Origin: Meira nashicola
Lineage: Eukaryota; Basidiomycota; Exobasidiomycetes; Exobasidiales; Brachybasidiaceae
Assembly: GCA_001600355.1 (NCBI GenBank)
Contig: BCJU01000001.1
Location: forward strand, 1,571,178 to 1,635,177
Direction of reading: 5' to 3'
DNA length: 64,000 bases
Shown: piece after piece, positions 8,738 to 19,100 of the stretch
How positions within the stretch are numbered: position 1 is the stretch's first letter
How the letters are laid out: each line of letters starts with the position of its first letter
Position numbers and translations under genes: made by a program
The notes under the pieces: model-generated
Database searches by the model: none
Told to the model about the DNA's origin: nothing
Seen by the model: the letters and a program-made list of their open reading frames with translations, nothing else

Positions 8738-11700
8738 TTACAAAAATTGATGATTTTTGCCGTAAGCAGCTTCACGATCCAGATCTGAATTTGTCAGAGC
8801 ATTACCAATAGCTTCAATGCCATCTTCAAGATAAGCAGAACGTTCTTTAGTTTCTTCCGGCGTTCGTGCTGCTTCAATACCTGCATCATAGAATTCATCC
8901 GCTTCATTTCCACTTTCCCCTCCATTCACTTCACGATCGAAATCGTCTACATCGCTTGGCATACTGATTGGACGGTGTGACCTTGGTCCGAGTAGAGTTG
9001 TATCGTATTTGGAAGCGCTAGAAACGTCTTGAGCACCGACATTTGTCGTAGAAGATTCATGTATATCCTCCGCGCTGACGAATTGATGATCATCAAGATT
9101 GTGTAAAGATAATAATTCAGGTTGTTGTGATCGCACAGGATAATCATCTTTACCATCTGCCAAATTTTGTTCCAACATTTGTAACAATTCATCCGCTTCA
9201 AACATCTTGCCTGCTTCCGGTCCGGGCGAAGGTGTAGCAGAAGTACCTCTCTCGACGATCGAGAGACCAGTTCCTACGTTCAACTTTTCAACATCATGAT
9301 CTGTACGACGCTTTAAGCGTGATTCATTTGAAGGAGGTGAATTGAGTTGTAGCTGATATTGCTCTTCTTCTCCGCCGCCGGTTTGTTCTGCTTCTTGTGT
9401 GATCGAATCAGTGATGGCATGCATGCTTTGTTGTGATTCTCGATTAGATGTTCCTCTACCCCTTTTACTAACTTCTCGTTTACCAGAGAATGCTTTTCTG
9501 TTTCTTGTGATACCGCCAGATGCTCTACGTGCACTCGAATTTGACTCTTTACGAATCACACCAGAGATGGAGGAATTGTTTGAAGTCGGTCCATCATCCG
9601 TTAAACTGTATTTACGTACCCTTTTGTTGGCTTCCGAAACTCCTGCATCTTCGGCTTGTGCCTCGTACGACGATTTTTTCTCAACGCTTGAAGAAGATGT
9701 AGGAGATGTAATTCCTTCATTCTCTCCTCCTAAAGTAACAGGAGCGGATTTTGAATTTTCGTAAGAACCCACTGAATCGCGCGTTTTCGATTGTCTGGGT
9801 CCACGAGGACGAGGGCCAGATTCAGTGCTATTACGAACGATACTTGAAGCATCTGTTACTAAAGGAGTATCATCAATCTCAGTAGATCCTCTGATGATTG
9901 AAGATGCATCTGTGGATGTAGATGTACTTCCTTGACGCACATTTTTGCGCTGCAACGTTGTTTTTGAAGCTAGAGGTACATCTGCACTGCTTGTTACTTG
10001 ACCAAAGATAGGGCCTTCATCAGTAGAACCACCACCTCCTCTCTTCTCGTTATTATCTCGAGCACCGAAAGCGGAAGCTGCAACAGTACCACGTCCTGAC
10101 GTCATGCTGAAAGCAGGTGCACTGCCTGATGGCGCTGGCAATCCTTCGGCAGTCGGACGCTTGTAATCCTTCACAGGTAAAGGAGGCACTACTTCTTGAG
10201 CATTTATTCCACGTCCAAAAGTTGACCAAGTTTCTGATCCAAACGAATCCGGAAGAGGTGAATCACCTGTCTGACTTCCCGCAAGACTTCCTCCATTTTC
10301 ACCACCGTTTCTAAACATACTGCTTGAAAAAGATGCAGTTGTGAAAGCACTATCCCTTTGTGAGCCATGACCTCCATAACTTTGATTTTCACCTCTTCTA
10401 CGTGAAGAGAATGCGCTTCCACGAGGGCTTACATTAGCAGCCATAGGACCGCTTGACACTTTACGGCTAGAGGGTTCATCTCCATTTACTGATCCATTTG
10501 CGCTATGATCACGAGCAGGTCGAGCAGCATTTTGTAACATTAATGGCTGTAATCCATGATGTCCATTTGACGAACTTTGACTGTGTTGATGATGTTGAGA
10601 ATTGGATTTCGGACTGCCTCGTACGCCTGCAACGGCAGCAGCATGTTGAAGAGAAGGAAGATGAGCGAATCTATTAAAATTGCCAGTGGCTGGACTATCA
10701 TTTAGTGATGAAGAAGCATCATGAGCACCATCAAATGAAGAAAGTGAGCCAGGAGATGAGCCATTTCCAGCTGTAGCACGCCCTTCATTCTGATTCTCAC
10801 GACTTGCTAGATTATTTGTTGCTGCAAGCCTATTCACAGAAACAAAATTGCTCGGCATTCGACCTGTGAAACCAAACTCTTGTCGTTCTGGCGGACTATC
10901 CAAAACGTTTGGAATAGGTAAATTAGGCGGCAAAGTAGACCATCGCAAAGAAGGATGCATATTTTCATCATCTTGCTTTGTTGCATTTGGAGACGAGTTT
11001 GCATCACTACCGACACGTAATCTTTGGAACCAATTTGAACCCATTTCAGACAAAGACGTATTGGTCCCTTCATTTTGCATTTTGCCCTCCTTTGTAGGCG
11101 TGGATTGAACACTTTTAGATCCTGACCAAGTAGCCATTGCTTTTGCTTGCCAATTGGTACTCGCTTTACTGATACTAGCTGCCGCATCACTTGTTTGTAT
11201 AGCTTCAGCATATTTCTGGAAACGCGATGCGGGTGAAGATGAAGATGGTGTGTTCATCGCTTGAGCCAAACGATCAGATACTTTTCTCGGTGTAACGGCA
11301 CTCTTTTGAGATGAGACTGAGGGCGATCGCCATTCTCGGAATGCATTTAATGCTTTGTCACGTAGATTAGAATTGAGATCTTCTTCGTCTTGCGTTGGAG
11401 GTGCATCGCCTGTCAGAGGAGCGGCCATACGTCTTTGTCGGAACAAGATAGCCATCTCCAAAATTGGTCCAATATCGTCATCCGGGTACGTTTGCAAGAT
11501 ATTCATTGCTTGAGTAAAAACATCCTCTTCCTCCGAATCAGAATCGCTGAGAGAGTCCAAGAGTTGACCACGAATGTTGATTAAAAGAGCACACGAAATA
11601 TCGATCAAGAAGTCAATCATCGGTGACGTATTATCTGATTCCGCGCCTTTTGATTCGTTTGACTCAGCCAAAAGAGCGTCCCACACACGAACAAGCGAGG

Positions 11701-13051
11701 GCAACGATAACTCCGTGCAAAGCAGACATGCTAGCCATCGGAATGAGTAATAAGGCAATCTTGGATCAAGAGAGTGTTCTCGAAGCGATCTCCACAATTC
11801 ACTGTCCAGCCAACGAAGTCTAAGACTGAATCGTTTTAAAAGAGCGCCCATACCACTAGATCCTTTTTGAGTGTTTGCCAAACTCGATTGCTGTCTATCG
11901 TTCGATACTCGTAAATTTGCACTGGCGTGATCTATTCCATCGAAATCATACAGTTCTCGAACTTCTCCGACCAGAGCTGAAAAACACCAAAATGCATCTG
12001 CCTCTGCATGATCTACGCTTGCTCCATCAGATGATGAAGCATTTGCATTCTCGTCATCATCACCGATGGGCGAGGGCATAGCAGAGCTCGTTCCAAATAC
12101 ATAAAGTACAATGAAAAGCACTTCATTCATTCCTTGTACATAGCCTATGCTTGGGTTAAGCAGGGCATAAATGTACAAGATCCGCAAAAGAGAATGCCAA
12201 TGACGATCAGTGTATGTTCGAACACTCTTTTCAGATTCGATTTTGGATCCTCTAGTCGGAGTGTCAAAATGAGTGCCGGACAATGGTAAATCGCTTTGAG
12301 CTGGACTAGCAGGTTGAAGCGTGATCGAAGGTTTGTCTTCCTGAATTGGGGTCGTTGGAGATGGTGCCATAAGAGAATCTTGTCGTCTGGATTCGGGTGA
12401 TGTTAGCTCAATTTTATCGCCCTTTGACTGACCATTCAAAGCCCTTTCTTGTTCGATCAAATATGCATAATCAGCATTGATCTGTTCTAGTCTGTGCAAC
12501 AAGCCATGTCGTTGTGTAAGTCGTGGAACGGCATCTGGTACCGGTTGGTCGGATTCCGGTAAAGGAGCTAGCGGGCAGTCTTGACTAGGTTGCACTTCTT
12601 GACGATAGAAAGCAAAAGCATTCTTTCTGGATCTTGCCAAATCTCTAAATATTTGATCTAGAAGCGCATCTCGTTCTGATAATTTTCCCGGCAATGACGA
12701 ACGATTTTCGGAGGAAGAAGAAGAAGATTCGTTGGTAGATTCAACTTGACCATCATGCGGCAAAAAGTCAGAAACGAATTGATAATATTCAGCTCTTCTT
12801 CTTTTCAAGGTTTTGGTCCATTGAGCTTTATCTGGTGAAAGATATCCTAACAATACCCTCCATGCCTGCGCCCGGAGCCAGCCATCGGTAGAAGAAGAAG
12901 ATCTGTCCGGGATACCACCTGCTTGCAAACATAAGTGACGAAGGCTATACACATCTGCAATATTATGTCCTGGCAATAAATCTGTTGGATCTAGTAAAGC
13001 ACGAAATGATCGTAATCTTTGTGATTGTTGGCTTGCTTGTGTTTGCGACAT
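8738..13051 (-). CDS. TBC-domain RabGAP, TBC1D13-like, with long disordered tail
   Basis: A 1437-residue protein. The first 480 residues form a TBC Rab-GTPase-activating domain that would stimulate GTP hydrolysis on a Rab and so switch off a vesicle-trafficking step. The N-terminus (RAQAWRVLLGYL, then KRRRAEYYQFVSDFL) follows the TBC1D13 pattern. The arginine-finger motif IxxDxxR is present as IFRDLAR (134-140), and the glutamine finger as YVQGMNE (304-310), so the domain should be active. Low-complexity inserts split the TBC domain at about 205-275 and 330-350. The remaining roughly 900 residues are Ser/Asn/Gly-rich, without a recognised domain, several times the length of animal TBC1D13. 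The frame is uninterrupted. It is divergent from CMK1. Confidence 0.88.
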   Translation of the reverse strand: MSQTQASQQSQRLRSFRALLDPTDLLPGHNIADVYSLRHLCLQAGGIPDRSSSSTDGWLRAQAWRVLLGYLSPDKAQWTKTLKRRRAEYYQFVSDFLPHDGQVESTNESSSSSSENRSSLPGKLSERDALLDQIFRDLARSRKNAFAFYRQEVQPSQDCPLAPLPESDQPVPDAVPRLTQRHGLLHRLEQINADYAYLIEQERALNGQSKGDKIELTSPESRRQDSLMAPSPTTPIQEDKPSITLQPASPAQSDLPLSGTHFDTPTRGSKIESEKSVRTYTDRHWHSLLRILYIYALLNPSIGYVQGMNEVLFIVLYVFGTSSAMPSPIGDDDENANASSSDGASVDHAEADAFWCFSALVGEVRELYDFDGIDHASANLRVSNDRQQSSLANTQKGSSGMGALLKRFSLRLRWLDSELWRSLREHSLDPRLPYYSFRWLACLLCTELSLPSLVRVWDALLAESNESKGAESDNTSPMIDFLIDISCALLINIRGQLLDSLSDSDSEEEDVFTQAMNILQTYPDDDIGPILEMAILFRQRRMAAPLTGDAPPTQDEEDLNSNLRDKALNAFREWRSPSVSSQKSAVTPRKVSDRLAQAMNTPSSSSPASRFQKYAEAIQTSDAAASISKASTNWQAKAMATWSGSKSVQSTPTKEGKMQNEGTNTSLSEMGSNWFQRLRVGSDANSSPNATKQDDENMHPSLRWSTLPPNLPIPNVLDSPPERQEFGFTGRMPSNFVSVNRLAATNNLASRENQNEGRATAGNGSSPGSLSSFDGAHDASSSLNDSPATGNFNRFAHLPSLQHAAAVAGVRGSPKSNSQHHQHSQSSSNGHHGLQPLMLQNAARPARDHSANGSVNGDEPSSRKVSSGPMAANVSPRGSAFSSRRRGENQSYGGHGSQRDSAFTTASFSSSMFRNGGENGGSLAGSQTGDSPLPDSFGSETWSTFGRGINAQEVVPPLPVKDYKRPTAEGLPAPSGSAPAFSMTSGRGTVAASAFGARDNNEKRGGGGSTDEGPIFGQVTSSADVPLASKTTLQRKNVRQGSTSTSTDASSIIRGSTEIDDTPLVTDASSIVRNSTESGPRPRGPRQSKTRDSVGSYENSKSAPVTLGGENEGITSPTSSSSVEKKSSYEAQAEDAGVSEANKRVRKYSLTDDGPTSNNSSISGVIRKESNSSARRASGGITRNRKAFSGKREVSKRGRGTSNRESQQSMHAITDSITQEAEQTGGGEEEQYQLQLNSPPSNESRLKRRTDHDVEKLNVGTGLSIVERGTSATPSPGPEAGKMFEADELLQMLEQNLADGKDDYPVRSQQPELLSLHNLDDHQFVSAEDIHESSTTNVGAQDVSSASKYDTTLLGPRSHRPISMPSDVDDFDREVNGGESGNEADEFYDAGIEAARTPEETKERSAYLEDGIEAIGNALTNSDLDREAAYGKNHQFL

Positions 13052-14000
13052 GATGAAAATCTAGATCTACAACCAGGAAGATCAGAAGAAGTTGCCGAAA
13101 AAAAAGCCTATTTCTGTGATGATGGGATCTACCCTTTCAAATAGGAGTCATGTATAATGAATTGTTTGCTGAATCGACAGCAATGAACAACAATTCAAAT
13201 TACCTGATCTCAATGTTCGATGAAGGAAGGAAAATGAAATTAATCATTGACAGAGAATATTTTTTTTGCGCCTGTGCATTAATAGCGTATAAAAAGTGTC
13301 ATTTCATTTCCTCCTAAAGGAGAATTACGCGCTAGCTGTGGCAGCGCGGCGCACTACCGCTCTTGCCTCTCTGGCACAATAAAAAGCGGAGTGAGCATTC
13401 GTTCTTGTCGTAATGACCATAGAAAAGTGCTTTACAAAAGACTAGAAAGTTTATCTTAATTCATTCAAATGAGAGCATATTTGACTGATAAGAAACTGAA
13501 TTGTCCTTAATTTGCGCCATAATATTCTTATTCGTACAAGGCGCCTGTTATTGCTCCACCTGTTCACATAATTAAAAGCCGTATTGTCTCTTCTATTCCA
13601 TCGTACCTATTCTACACATACAATCATGGGCGGGTGATTGTGCAATTTTGAAATTAGACTACACTCTTTCTGGGCTTTATCGCTGAGCTTCGCGCGCAGG
13701 CGTATATGCGCACGGGCTGAATCAGGGCATCAGATCATTGTGGCCGCCTTGGTTGATTTCTTAAAAGTTTAGTCTGCTTCTTGATTGTACAAAGTCTATG
13801 TCTATGTGTACACAGCTTTAAACTTAAAAGGAATTTAAACTTGCTTGCATGCAAATCCTTTCTTCAATCTTCCCTCGATCATCGATAACAATCACTATCA
13901 AACTAATCAAATTTGGCTTTATCTAGTCAGGATACCAGCAAGAGCTCTTCTTTGAATAAATCTCAAAATCGCATAAAGCCTTGTCCGAAACACTGCCAAC
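13052..14000. promoter_or_regulatory. Long divergent intergenic region, RabGAP / CMK1
   Basis: 949 bp without a supported gene. It holds a strong plus-strand TATA-like element TATAAAAA at 13288-13295 far from the CMK1 start, several TTTGCGCC/GGCGCC elements (about 13263-13272, 13511-13518, 13540-13545) and a GC-rich patch at 13680-13710. CMK1 may have a long or spliced leader, or a short non-coding transcript may start here. Confidence 0.45.
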
Positions 14001-15047
14001 ATGTCACAAACTGCAACCGTTCCGTGTGCTTACAAGGTCGGTAAGACATTGGGACAAGGAACGTATGCTGTTGTTAAAGAAGCAGTTCACATCAAAACAG
14101 GCGAATATTATGCATGCAAGGTCATTAGCAAAAAATTGATGGAAGGTCGTGAGCATATGGTGCGAAATGAAATTGCAGCACTCAAGAAAGTATCACAAGG
14201 GCATAGATCGATTGTTACTTTGGTGGATTATTTCGAGACGATGAACAATTTGTACCTCGTCACTGATTTGTGCGTAGGAGGAGAATTATTCGATCGTATA
14301 TGCGAACGTGGAAGTTATTACGAACAAGATGCAGCTCATATTGTCAAAACAATCACTTCTGCGGTTGCATACTTGCATGGACAAGGTATTGTACATCGTG
14401 ATCTGAAGCCGGAGAACTTGCTCTTCCGCGACAAGAGCGAGGATTCGGACTTACTGATTGCCGATTTTGGTCTTTCACGTGTGGTGGATGATGAGAAAAT
14501 GACAGTTTTGAGTACAACATGTGGTACACCTGGTTACATGGCACCTGAGATCTTTAAAAAGTCAGGCCACGGAAAGCCTGTAGATATGTGGGCAACAGGA
14601 GTCATAACATACTTTCTCTTGTGCGGTTATACACCTTTTGATCGTGATACAACAATGGAGGAAATGCAAGCGATTATCAACGCGGATTATTCATTCGAGC
14701 CTGCGGTATACTGGCAAGGAGTTAGTCAAGAAGCACGCGATTTCATCAATAAGCTTTTGACAATTGATCCAAAAGCACGAATGACAGCACAACAAGCATT
14801 GGAACATCCATGGCTATCGACAAAGGCATCCGTCGAAGGCGGAGATCAACGCGATTTGTTACCAGACATCAAGAGCGCTTTCAATGCAAAGCGTACTTTC
14901 AGAAAAGCAGTTAATGGCATTCGTATGATCAACAGATTACGCTCAGAAACTTCCGATGTGCCAAAGGAAGAGATGGAACAAATCGCAAAGGGAATTGAAG
15001 ATGCTGAGAAAGAGTCGGCAAACGTGCACGAAGTTTTCGCACAATAA
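14001..15047 (+). CDS. CMK1: Calcium/calmodulin-dependent protein kinase, CaMKI-like
   Basis: A 348-residue Ser/Thr kinase of the CAMK group. It would phosphorylate targets in response to Ca2+-calmodulin in the cytosol. The glycine loop GQGTYAVVK starts at residue 18, the ATP-binding lysine is Lys40, the catalytic loop HRDLKPEN is 132-139, DFG is 155-157, and the activation segment STTCGTPGYMAPE includes Thr172, aligned with the CaMKK-phosphorylated Thr of CaMKI. After the lobe ends (ALEHPWL), a basic amphipathic segment at about 288-315 (FNAKRTFRKAVNGIRMINRL) has the character of the autoinhibitory and calmodulin-binding helix. All catalytic residues are intact and the length is typical. The ATG at 14001 gives a compact N-terminus. 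Confidence 0.96.
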   Translation: MSQTATVPCAYKVGKTLGQGTYAVVKEAVHIKTGEYYACKVISKKLMEGREHMVRNEIAALKKVSQGHRSIVTLVDYFETMNNLYLVTDLCVGGELFDRICERGSYYEQDAAHIVKTITSAVAYLHGQGIVHRDLKPENLLFRDKSEDSDLLIADFGLSRVVDDEKMTVLSTTCGTPGYMAPEIFKKSGHGKPVDMWATGVITYFLLCGYTPFDRDTTMEEMQAIINADYSFEPAVYWQGVSQEARDFINKLLTIDPKARMTAQQALEHPWLSTKASVEGGDQRDLLPDIKSAFNAKRTFRKAVNGIRMINRLRSETSDVPKEEMEQIAKGIEDAEKESANVHEVFAQ

Positions 15048-15450
15048 GTTTTGAAGAAATGAATACTTCAATCGGTAGTATATCTATTTATTTTTCGCTC
15101 GCTTTTATTTGTATCTTATTCTCCCTTTCGTTCAATGATATATGTCCCATTTCACAATAGAAAATGAGAAGTAATTTCATGTAAAAAGGAACACTGACAC
15201 GATAATATTTTATATTCCTAGTCTCCGATCGCCGCCTCAATATTCTTCCACGTTTCCTCAAAGGAACTCCGCAGAAATGACGGCTGAATTGATGGCAAAT
15301 CTGGGCTCGAAATTACGACAGAATTGCGAGAACGCATTAATTTCCTTTTGTTTGCCGCAAATGTAAGAAGGGAAAGGTATAAAATAGGGTGCTACCCGAA
15401 TGTGTTGGTTTTCTCTCGCCTCCATCTTCCTCAAGAAAAGTTTTTTCAAA
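15048..15450 (+). promoter_or_regulatory. Intergenic region with a TATA box for the secreted-protein gene
   Basis: 403 bp. TATAAAATA at 15378-15386 lies 65-73 bp before the ATG at 15451. An in-frame ATG at 15400 is only 14 bp after the TATA and so probably precedes the transcription start. Nothing else is recognised. Confidence 0.6.
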
Positions 15451-15996
15451 ATGGCTTTCAAGATGTTCCCACTCATTATTGCTTTGATTTTATTCTTTAT
15501 TTCAACTATCAATTCTCAAAAAGTTGGCAAATGCGATTTAAGCGCAAAGAAAGGTTTAATTGTCTATTTTGATTTATCCGCTTGCGATAAAACTCTTCAA
15601 TCAAGAGTTCATCCTCGTGCCATTCGTTACGTCAACAAAGAAATTCAAGCTTATGCAGGCTCAAAAGAAGCGCCAAATACAATTTGTATTCCAGACGATC
15701 AATTCCAAGCTAACTTTTATCTTGATGATGGTAAACAAGGATCTGCAGTAACGAGCATTAATGTTTTAAAGAATAGTACTAACGTCGAAGCATTTTATCA
15801 AACGCATTCTGATGATCAAGCTTACCATCCAGGTAAACGTCAACATTTACCCGTTGTCGCACCTTTAGCAAACATTCGTTTTGCTGATACACCTCAAAGT
15901 CATCCAAAGATTACCGAGTCCTCAACTGCTAATGATGTGTTGACGTCAAGCAATCCATCCAATGCTCTTTACATTTATTACTGCTCTGAAGTTTAA
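15451..15996 (+). CDS. Small secreted protein, unknown function
   Basis: A 181-residue protein that begins with a clear signal peptide: MAFKM, a hydrophobic core PLIIALILFFIS, then a likely cleavage after INS or Q near residue 23. The mature part of about 158 residues has four cysteines (in KCDL, SACDK, TICIP and YYCSEV) that could form two disulphides, one NST glycosylation sequon, and no domain I recognise. The start at 15451 is preferred because it sits in a good context (tcaaaATGG) and lies the expected distance from the TATA box. It does not resemble the secreted paralogs at 36-39 kb. It could be a wall or effector-like protein; the function is unknown. Confidence 0.75.
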   Translation: MAFKMFPLIIALILFFISTINSQKVGKCDLSAKKGLIVYFDLSACDKTLQSRVHPRAIRYVNKEIQAYAGSKEAPNTICIPDDQFQANFYLDDGKQGSAVTSINVLKNSTNVEAFYQTHSDDQAYHPGKRQHLPVVAPLANIRFADTPQSHPKITESSTANDVLTSSNPSNALYIYYCSEV

Positions 15997-16115
15997 ATGT
16001 AAGGTCAAGGCATTAATGTAGTCTGACGTCAAGCAAATTGAACCGTATCTGGCCTCACTGATCAAGTCATTTCATAATTCATAGAGCTTTACAAAATAGA
16101 GGCTTAACTTATCCT

Positions 16116-19100
16116 TTACGAATGAATCCATTCACCTTGTCCGTCAATCCATTGAGCGAATCGAGAGCGATCTTCATCGGTTAATTCAGCTTGAGCATGG
16201 AATTGAGCGCGGGCTGACTCAAGTTTATCTTGATCCAAAGCTCGACTATGAGACGCAAGGATGCCTACACCTGGACCGCCCACTGTGGTTTCATAACATG
16301 CAAATCCTTGTTGTTCCAATGCATCTTTGAGTTGTTGCAAAATTGTTTCGCTCATGCTATCAGGCACCAAGGTAACTGCGCATCCACCACCACCTGCACC
16401 GGTTAGCTTTGTGCTCAAATTGAATGGTGCAGCAGCAGTTGTCTTACGAATGAGCTCCAAAGAAGAATGACTGACGCCCATGTCTACCAAATGTTGATGA
16501 TTTTCATCAATTAAATTGGCCATAACTTGCAATTCTGTCGAACGATCTTGCGTGACTTTTGATTGTCCCAAAAGAACCGAAGCTTTATGAGAAATGACTT
16601 GAATAGCTTCCAATCGTGCACCCATACCTTGTGGGTCAGCTTTCAGACGCTCTCCTACACCAGCAACAAGGCTTTTGGTATCACGACCCACTTGCGTATT
16701 GGTCAAAAGGAACCGGAAGCTTTTGAAACCGTTCAAACGTTCCAACAAGGCTTCTGTTCTACCTGTACGCACAGAAGGTCGTTCGAATGCAATTGCGCCG
16801 CCATGAACAGCGACAGCATTGTCAACGCCTGAAGGATTGCCGTGAATTACCTTTTCAGAGAGAAAAGAGTATTTGTTGATTAATGCGGTATCGGTCAAAG
16901 GTAGCTTGTTCTCTTTTGGTAATCCGACATGACCATGAGTAACGAGTAAAGCAGAAGCAAGGCAGCCAGAAAGGGAGGCACTGGAACCCAAACCTGCACC
17001 GATTGGCAGTGCAGATCGCAATGTGAATGTTTGACCCACTTTGGGAGCTGCTGAAGAGCTAATGAGTAAAAAGAGGTACAAGAATGCGACGCTGGCTGCA
17101 TGACTGCGTTCTGATTCACCAGCTACCAAGCCGACTACTCCTTCAATAGCTTTGTGAAGCTTTTCGTCCAATTCCACACCTGGCGAGAGTACATCAACAT
17201 TTGATGGCACACTACTCCAAGGGAGTTCGGATAGACGCCATTCGTGTTTGACGTTCAAATCAGGCAAGTTGAGTGAGATGATGTCATCCTTACGTGCTTC
17301 CACCAAAGCATAGCAACGAAGTGCTACACTTGCGGCAACAGCGCGGACTCCATGCACAACAGCATGCTCACCGAACAAGATCACCTTTCCCGGTGCACTA
17401 ACGATCAAAGTCGTTGGAGAATGACCAGAATCTTTGGGCTGTTCGTTGTCACCGCCACGAGTTTCTACCTTGTTGATATCAACACCTTCTGTGAGCTTGA
17501 CGATATCTTGATCTACTGTGGTTTGATCTCCAAACACTCGTTCAAAAACAGCACCTGCACCTGCTGGGCTAACGGCGCTGTTGTTGGCAACACGGCCCAA
17601 CTCTCCCAAAGCAGTGGCAGAACGCACACTTCTACGACGGATTGCTCCAGCTTGCAATAAAGCAGCTTCCAAATCTTCAATTAGATCCCGACAATCTTCA
17701 ATACCAACGCAAAGACGAATCAAATCTTCCGGCAAACGACGAGCGGCACGAACTTTGGGATCAATAGAAGCGTGCGACATAAGACAAGGCATACTGATCA
17801 GACTGTTTACGCATCCAAAGCTGACACTGATACCCCAAAGTCTTGTTGCACCCACGATACGTTCACTCAATTCCTTATCACCGGTTTCAAAAGAAAGGAC
17901 TGAGCCTGGTCCAGATGCTTGTGCGTCGTGAATCTCCTTTCCTGGATGAGATGCCAAGCCTGGGAAATTGACCTTGAAGCCCAGAGCGGAAAGATAGGAA
18001 GCAACTTGCATTGCATTAGTTTGTTGACGGTCCATACGAACAGCCAATGTTTTGATTCCACGCAAGAGTAAGAAGGAATCCATTGGAGTCAATGCATTAC
18101 CGATTGAATTAATCGTGAAGGCTATTTGCTTTCCAATGTCATCACGATCGCATGCAACTACACCTGCCATCAAATCGTGATGACCAGAGAGGTACTTTGT
18201 TCCACTGTCATATACAACATCGACGCCCAATTCCAGGGGACGCATGAGGTAGGGTGACATCATCGTGTTGTCCACAACAACCCAAGCATCAGGTGCATAT
18301 TTTTTGGCTGCGCGAGCACATCGTTCCAAGTCACAGATCTTCAACAATGGGTTGGTAGGTGTTTCCAAGAGGACCATCTTGACTGGTCCACTTTGACCAA
18401 GTGCGTGATCCTGAGCACGCTTTTGCAAGATTTCTTCGACCTTTGATGCGTCAGTAGTGTCAACATGATCGGTAGCAATACCTCCATGGGTGGCAAGGTA
18501 CACTAAAAGACGGTTTGTACCGCCGTAAAGGTCATCACCTGCAACGATTCTCTCGCCAGGTTTGAGATTTCTCGTAATCACATCCAGGCAAGCCATACCA
18601 CTGGAAACGGCGAAACTGTATCGGCAATTTTGCAATTGACACAAATGATGTTGAAGCATACTTCGTGTTGGGTTACCACTTCTAGAGTAGTCGAATTCGG
18701 CACCAGGCAAACCTTTGAATGTACTTGACATATAGATTGGTGCAGAGCTGGCACCATATTGATCCTTATGATTCGGATCATCAACGGTGGCACACGTAGT
18801 CGAGAATCGGTAGCCTGAAGGACCGGATCTACGATCTTGAGGTCGTAAATTCTTGCTCACGCCTTCCGCATCATGAAGTGAAGAAGGACCTGGAGAGGTG
18901 GGAGCAGAAGATTCTGAAGGTTCTTGAGAAGTGGATACTGAAAAGCCTGGGGTGACCGTACCCCCGTCAGAAGAGTACATAGACATCGTATCACAATCCA
19001 ACAATGCTTGGTAGCGATACACAACTAAGGTATCAGCAAGCGAAAAACGGGTGGATGATGATGATGGTTGTAAAAGTTCTTCTTCGTTCAAGCCACCGCT

